Assembly (NCBI RefSeq): GCF_004168285.1
Contig: NZ_SEWF01000043.1
Coordinates: 1 to 48,520 of the forward strand
DNA length: 48,520 nt
Direction: 5' to 3'
From: Emticicia agri
GTDB taxonomy: Bacteria; Bacteroidota; Bacteroidia; Cytophagales; Spirosomataceae
A model generated the notes under the pieces. It was given only the letters and a program-made list of their open reading frames with translations. It did not search any database and was not told the DNA's origin. This document shows, piece after piece, positions 45,078 through 48,520 of this stretch. Numbering within the stretch: position 1 is the stretch's first letter; each line of letters starts with the position of its first letter. The position numbers and the translations under genes were made by a program.

Positions 45078-46319
45078 ATGAGATTTTTTACAGCATTGAT
45101 GGCTACAGGCTTCTCTATAGCCGGTTTGACAGCACATTCTCAAACCAATCCGAAAAATGGTAACTGGCGTGGTACTTTCAATTTAGCCAATGGTCAGGAA
45201 TCTCCATTCAATTTTGAACTGCAGGGTAAAACAGCTTATCTGCTTAATGGCACTGAACGTTTTGAGTTAAGTGGTATCAGACAAACGAAAGATTCGCTAT
45301 TTATTCCGGTGGATATTTATGATGCGGTTATAGCAGCAAAGATTGTCAGCCCGACAAGTCTCTCGGGAGTTTTCAAAAAATTCAATACAGCTAAACCCGA
45401 TAAGGGAATTGAATTCAGTGCTGAATATGGCAAGAAGTATCGCTTCTTTGAAACACCAGGCGCAGCCGATGTAAGTCTGCATGGCAACTGGGATGTGGTC
45501 ATTGGGGAGGGTACTAACAAGATTGTCGGGGTATTCTCCCAGTTCGGCAATAAATTAACAGGTACTTTTCTGACTACTACCGGAGATTATCGTTATTATG
45601 AAGGAACCGTGCAAGGCAATGATTTTTACTTGTCAGCTTTCAGCGGGTCAAGCCCTACGTTAATCAAAGGAAAAGTTACAGGTAACGATTTATCGGGAGA
45701 ATATATCAATGTTCGAGGTGCCGTACCTATTAAAGGTGTTCGTAATGATGAAGCAACTTTACCCGATGCCTATACCTTGACAACTATTAAAGAAGGAACA
45801 ACTTTTGATTTTACTTTCCCTGATGCTTTTACAGGAAAACCGGTGTCCTTAAAAGACCCCAAATATAAGGGCAAAGCTGTGATAGTAACTATTTTAGGAA
45901 GCTGGTGCCCTAACTGTCTGGATGAGGCAACTTTTCTCGCTCCCTGGTACAAAGCTAATCGTAAAAGAGGAGTAGAAATTATCGGATTGGCCTTTGAGCG
46001 TAAAAATGATCCAGAGTTTGCCAAAACCCGTCTTGAAGTATTGAAAAAACGCTTTGGTATTGAGTATGATATTTTGTTTGCAGGTTTGGCAGATAAAGAA
46101 TTTGCTTCAAAAGCTTTACCAGCATTAAGTTCAGTTTTATCTTTCCCGACTACCATATTGATTGATAAAGAAGGAAAAGTCAGTAAAATTCACACCGGAT
46201 ATACAGGCCCGGCTACAGGCAAATATTATGAAGAATTTGTAAAAGAATTTAACCATGATATAGATGAAGTTTTAGGTACTGCTACTACTGTCAATAAGCC
46301 AAAACAAGCTGAGAGGTAA
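45078..46319 (+). CDS. TlpA-like thiol-disulfide oxidoreductase with N-terminal beta domain
   Basis: The start at 45078 gives a signal peptide (MRFFTALMATGFSIAGLTAHSQ); the frame is open 27 bases upstream, across the promoter. Residues about 25-225 are beta-rich (GNWRGTFNLANGQESPFNFEL, a second unit from GNWDVVIGEGTNKI), unlike the DUF4369 domain often fused to TlpA in Bacteroidota. The C-terminal thioredoxin domain has the active site SWCPNC (Cys277, Cys280) and the cis-proline in SFPTTILID. It is probably periplasmic, reducing disulfides. An Rrf2-type palindrome precedes the promoter and a hairpin follows the gene. Confidence 0.87.
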   Translation: MRFFTALMATGFSIAGLTAHSQTNPKNGNWRGTFNLANGQESPFNFELQGKTAYLLNGTERFELSGIRQTKDSLFIPVDIYDAVIAAKIVSPTSLSGVFKKFNTAKPDKGIEFSAEYGKKYRFFETPGAADVSLHGNWDVVIGEGTNKIVGVFSQFGNKLTGTFLTTTGDYRYYEGTVQGNDFYLSAFSGSSPTLIKGKVTGNDLSGEYINVRGAVPIKGVRNDEATLPDAYTLTTIKEGTTFDFTFPDAFTGKPVSLKDPKYKGKAVIVTILGSWCPNCLDEATFLAPWYKANRKRGVEIIGLAFERKNDPEFAKTRLEVLKKRFGIEYDILFAGLADKEFASKALPALSSVLSFPTTILIDKEGKVSKIHTGYTGPATGKYYEEFVKEFNHDIDEVLGTATTVNKPKQAER

Positions 46320-46324
46320 ATTAA

Positions 46325-46361
46325 ACTTTGAGCAGGTATGAGAACCATGCCTGCTCAAAGT
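46325..46361 (+). terminator. Hairpin after the TlpA-like gene
   Basis: A 12-bp perfect stem ACTTTGAGCAGG / CCTGCTCAAAGT continues inward by a wobble and three more pairs to a 5-base loop. No T run follows. Confidence 0.7.
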
Positions 46362-46430
46362 AATCAGAAAAATACATAAATCACCATAATTTGAGGGAGG
46401 TTTTCTGAGTAGAAATGAATCTCAAAAATT

Positions 46431-46475
46431 AATCTACTAAAATAATAGACTATATAGATTAATTGCTTATATTTG
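46431..46475 (+). promoter_or_regulatory. Rrf2-type operator and -7 element of the cysteine-free redoxin gene
   Basis: AATCTACTAA-A-ATAATAGACT (46431-46451) is identical to the 41373 operator through its left half and centre and less similar on the right (16 of 21 overall). The -7 element TATATTTG at 46468-46475 has the same 16-base distance as at the Rrf2 gene. Confidence 0.6.
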
Positions 46476-46524
46476 CATCTGATATTGAATTCACGACAAT
46501 AAAACCATTATTAATTTTAAAGAT

Positions 46525-47166
46525 ATGAGTAACTATAGCCAAAAATACGATACTGCTTTCTGGGATACGGAGATTCCTGTGAAAAAGAATAATGCTAAGT
46601 TGCTGCCTTTGCTAACCGGCTCAAAAGCACCTGATATTACTTTCAATAAAGATATGGGTATCTGGCAAAAGGTTTCTTATCGATTTAATTATACTTCTGC
46701 TACCATGAAATCAATCATTGATAATAAACCATTAGTGATTAGTTTTCTGTCGGGAGGTTGGAATAATTATGGTTTAAAGCATCTGAAACTGTTAAAGCAG
46801 GCATATCCTGAAATTGAAGCTTTAGGTGGTAATCTGCTGGTGATTGTTCATGCTTCTTATCCGGATGTAAGAGAGATGGTTCAATATTTTGAGATTCCGT
46901 TTAATGTAATAGCCGACCCAAAGAACGAAATTTCAGAGAAATTCGGCTTATTTTCAAAAGATGTACCTGTGTGGGATAAAGTATCCGGCATTTCAGAAGA
47001 CGTGCCTGTTCCTGCTACTTATGTGTTGAATCAGTATGGACATGTCATATATCATACCATAGACGAAGACTTTCTGCATACGTTTTCAGCAACAAAAGTG
47101 CTTGGGGCAGTATTTGCTGCAGTCAACCGTGTTCCTTACACCGCTAATTATAATTATGCAGCTTAA
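46525..47166 (+). CDS. Redoxin-fold (AhpC/TSA-like) protein without cysteines
   Basis: The 213-residue protein follows the peroxiredoxin-like layout: GSKAPDITF, then a strand and helix VISFLSGGWNNYGLKHLKLLK, then EALGGNLLVIVHASYPDV, NVIADPKNEISEKFGLF and PATYVLNQYGHVIYH. In related peroxiredoxin-like proteins the strand-helix turn reads GxWCPYC; here those positions are Asn80 and Gly83, and the protein contains no cysteine at all. No signal peptide is seen, so it is cytoplasmic. Thiol chemistry is therefore impossible by itself; a binding or regulatory role is an inference. It has an Rrf2-type palindrome upstream and lies next to the thiol-active TlpA-like gene. Confidence 0.8.
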   Translation: MSNYSQKYDTAFWDTEIPVKKNNAKLLPLLTGSKAPDITFNKDMGIWQKVSYRFNYTSATMKSIIDNKPLVISFLSGGWNNYGLKHLKLLKQAYPEIEALGGNLLVIVHASYPDVREMVQYFEIPFNVIADPKNEISEKFGLFSKDVPVWDKVSGISEDVPVPATYVLNQYGHVIYHTIDEDFLHTFSATKVLGAVFAAVNRVPYTANYNYAA

Positions 47167-47176
47167 AGAATTTAGT

Positions 47177-47275
47177 GATTTGGTGATTGAGCGAATGAGT
47201 GATTAATTATTCTGAATGGCTAAATAGAAATTTAATATGTTCTTTTCAATCACTCATTCACACAATCACCAAATC
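47177..47275. repeat. Dispersed palindromic repeat, copy 2 (GAATGAGTGATT core)
   Basis: The arms 47177-47204 and 47248-47275 are 28-bp inverted repeats with two mismatches, separated by 43 bases. The left arm begins GATTTGGTGATT and ends GAATGAGTGATT. Copy 1 at 26829-26972 shares the same core and the same inverted arrangement. Confidence 0.7.
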
Positions 47276-47280
47276 GTAGT

Positions 47281-47493
47281 ATTGCAAAGTCGGAATAAAA
47301 TTTGGTTTATAGTTAAGATACAATAAAATTAAGACACGGTTAAGTTGGTCATATTGACGCTAAATTGGTAAAATATATCTGGAGTGATGCTAATAGCCAA
47401 CTTACCCACTTCATGCGATTATGGACAGTTCACTGGGACATAGATCTCTTCAAACGATGATGTTATAAGCATGAAATAAACTATTTTAAAACA
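47281..47493 (+). ncRNA. Possible bridge RNA region of the IS110 element
   Basis: IS110-group elements carry a long non-coding left end whose transcript, the bridge RNA, pairs with target and donor DNA. The 213 bases before the transposase have the right length and show a large stem-loop, TAAGTTGG (47341-47348) pairing with CCAACTTA (47397-47404), with a smaller GTCA/TGAC hairpin inside. The exact ends and the guide loops cannot be set without other copies of the element. Confidence 0.4.
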
Positions 47494-48483
47494 ATGACTA
47501 TAAACAAACAGTACATAGGTATCGATGTGGGAAGCCATGAGTTAGTCATCGCTCAGGGCTTAAGTCAAGCTTCATCCAAATTCATCAAACTTCCTGTACA
47601 AACTATCGACAATACTATAGAAGCTATCAATCAGTGGATTGAGACACTTGGTGAAAATGTACATATTATTTTTGAACAAACTGGTACTTATAATCTTCCA
47701 TTAAGCTATGCTTTAACGCTTCATGAGATTACTTTTAGTGTAATCACTCCAAGCCAAAGCAAAGGGTTTGTCAAAAGTATGAAAGTTACTCATCAGCATG
47801 ATGGAGTGGATGCAGCCTTATTAAGCTTGTATGGAGCCAATTATCAACCTGCTCCCACCAGTATCGAAGATGAGCATTTGCATCATCTCAGACAAAAAAG
47901 GAAACATTTATCCACTTTAATGACTCAGAAACAAGCCTATGAGAATCAACTTCATGCCTTGTCTTTTGACCCAAGAGCTGACAAGTTAGTCATTGAAAGT
48001 TTAGAATTATTGCAAATGACCTTGCAAATACAAATCACTAAATTTAAAGAGGAACTCTTTACTTTAGATGATGACCAACATAAACACTTGTTTGGTTTAA
48101 TCAAATCAGTAGTGGGTATCGGTGATGCCTCTGCCAATGCTTTGATTATCGCCAGTGATGGGTTTAAGAACTTTAGCAATGTCAAGCAAGTACTTAAGTT
48201 CTTAGGAATTGTTCCCATCGAAAAACACTCCTCCAAAAGTGTACACAAAAACTATGGGCTGGCTAAAACCGGACTGGGTTATGTCAGAGCGATTCTTTAT
48301 ATGGCTGCCCGAAGTGCTAAAAAATATAACCTGGCCTGTGTGGCTGTTTATCAAAGGCAAAGAGCCTTGGGTAAAGCTCACAAAGTCGCTATGATTGCCG
48401 TGATGAACAAATTAATCAGACAAGTTTTTGGGGTGGTTAAAAACCAAACCTTGTTCGTCAATGATTTTGAGTTTGCCAAATAA
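47494..48483 (+). CDS. IS110 family transposase
   Basis: This is a 329-residue DEDD-type recombinase. The RuvC-like N-terminal domain has YIGIDVGSHELVIA (first Asp), VHIIFEQTGTY (Glu) and VTHQHDGVDAALLSLYG (later Asp pair). The C-terminal Transposase_20 domain starts at about residue 205 (SVVGIGDASANALIIASDGF) and includes the serine region KHSSKSVHKNYGLAKTGLGYVRAILYMAA. Both domains are complete, so the gene looks intact. The element's right end is probably within or just beyond the last 37 bases of the window. A palindromic repeat lies upstream, which may be or adjoin its target. Confidence 0.95.
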   Translation: MTINKQYIGIDVGSHELVIAQGLSQASSKFIKLPVQTIDNTIEAINQWIETLGENVHIIFEQTGTYNLPLSYALTLHEITFSVITPSQSKGFVKSMKVTHQHDGVDAALLSLYGANYQPAPTSIEDEHLHHLRQKRKHLSTLMTQKQAYENQLHALSFDPRADKLVIESLELLQMTLQIQITKFKEELFTLDDDQHKHLFGLIKSVVGIGDASANALIIASDGFKNFSNVKQVLKFLGIVPIEKHSSKSVHKNYGLAKTGLGYVRAILYMAARSAKKYNLACVAVYQRQRALGKAHKVAMIAVMNKLIRQVFGVVKNQTLFVNDFEFAK

Positions 48484-48520
48484 TATTTCGACTTTTTATT
48501 GACTTTTAACACAGTTCATC

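Larger units (their letters stand above)
47167..47493. other. Intergenic: palindromic repeat and IS110 left non-coding region
   Basis: The 327 bases hold the second copy of the GAATGAGTGATT palindrome (47177-47275) and, after it, about 215 bases that should include the left end of the IS110 element. No gene was seen. Confidence 0.6.

Noticed and set aside
47425-48518. ACAGTTCA occurring both before the IS110 transposase (47425-47432) and near the window end (48511-48518), as a donor or core match
   Set aside because: An 8-base match between two such stretches is not unlikely by chance, and the element ends are not known.

Overview
The window looks like a chromosomal segment of a Bacteroidota bacterium, probably of the Cytophagales (the genus cannot be fixed from sequence alone). 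The signs are about 40% GC, AT-rich intergenic DNA, no Shine-Dalgarno motifs, Bacteroidota-type -7 promoter elements (TAnnTTTG) before several genes, and the order parA-parB-DUF5683-dapB-lepB that is typical of the phylum. Both ends lie inside or next to transposase genes: a left-truncated IS5/IS1182-like gene at 1-726 and an IS110-family gene at 47494-48483. This suggests an assembly contig bounded by repeats.

Layout. 1-930: IS remnant and terminator. 935-4393 (minus): NitT/TauT-type ABC importer whose substrate-binding protein is fused to an OmpA peptidoglycan-binding domain. 4717-9272 (minus): parA, parB, DUF5683, dapB, lepB, with two parS-like palindromes upstream of parA. 9457-11645 (plus): truA, a GNAT acetyltransferase and a Sua5/TsaC-type threonylcarbamoyl-AMP synthase, which are translation-related apart from the GNAT. 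11660-14101 (minus): large multi-repeat OmpA-family envelope protein. 14211-18394 (plus): WbqC-like protein, clpC, methyltransferase. 18485-20996 (plus): sufS, sufE, a DUF59 protein and a bacilliredoxin (Fe-S and thiol homeostasis). 21063-25736: LOG protein, rpiB, polytopic membrane protein, rbfA and a LolC/E permease. 25767-32284: duplicated-domain secreted protein, M1 aminopeptidase, radical SAM/SPASM protein, nucleoside permease and a small lipoprotein. 32289-33509 (minus): second LolC/E permease. 33656-37102: two paralogous SGNH-like proteins plus an MBOAT acyltransferase, which read as one envelope or polysaccharide O-acylation cassette.

37298-47166 is the most interesting part. An Rrf2-family regulator gene (41473) has a 21-bp inverted repeat (AATCTAC-N7-GTAGATT type) just upstream of its -7 element. 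Closely similar 21-bp palindromes occur at corresponding places before a sterol-desaturase-family gene (37513), a TlpA-like thiol redoxin gene (45078) and a cysteine-free redoxin-fold gene (46525). I read this as a local Rrf2 regulon. Interleaved with it are metY (O-acetylhomoserine sulfhydrylase), a DUF1684 protein, a phytoene-desaturase-like flavoprotein and a YeiH-type permease, so the region may be a sulfur or redox stress island. The yeiH leader has been invaded by a 161-bp palindromic MITE with a TTA target duplication. A second element of the same type (175 bp, TGA duplication) follows rpiB.

No tRNA, rRNA, CRISPR array or prophage was seen. Other non-coding structure includes about a dozen hairpin terminators, a dispersed palindromic repeat (GAATGAGTGATT core) at two places, a third long inverted repeat at 37120-37236, and a 200-nt non-coding region before the IS110 transposase that may hold its bridge RNA.
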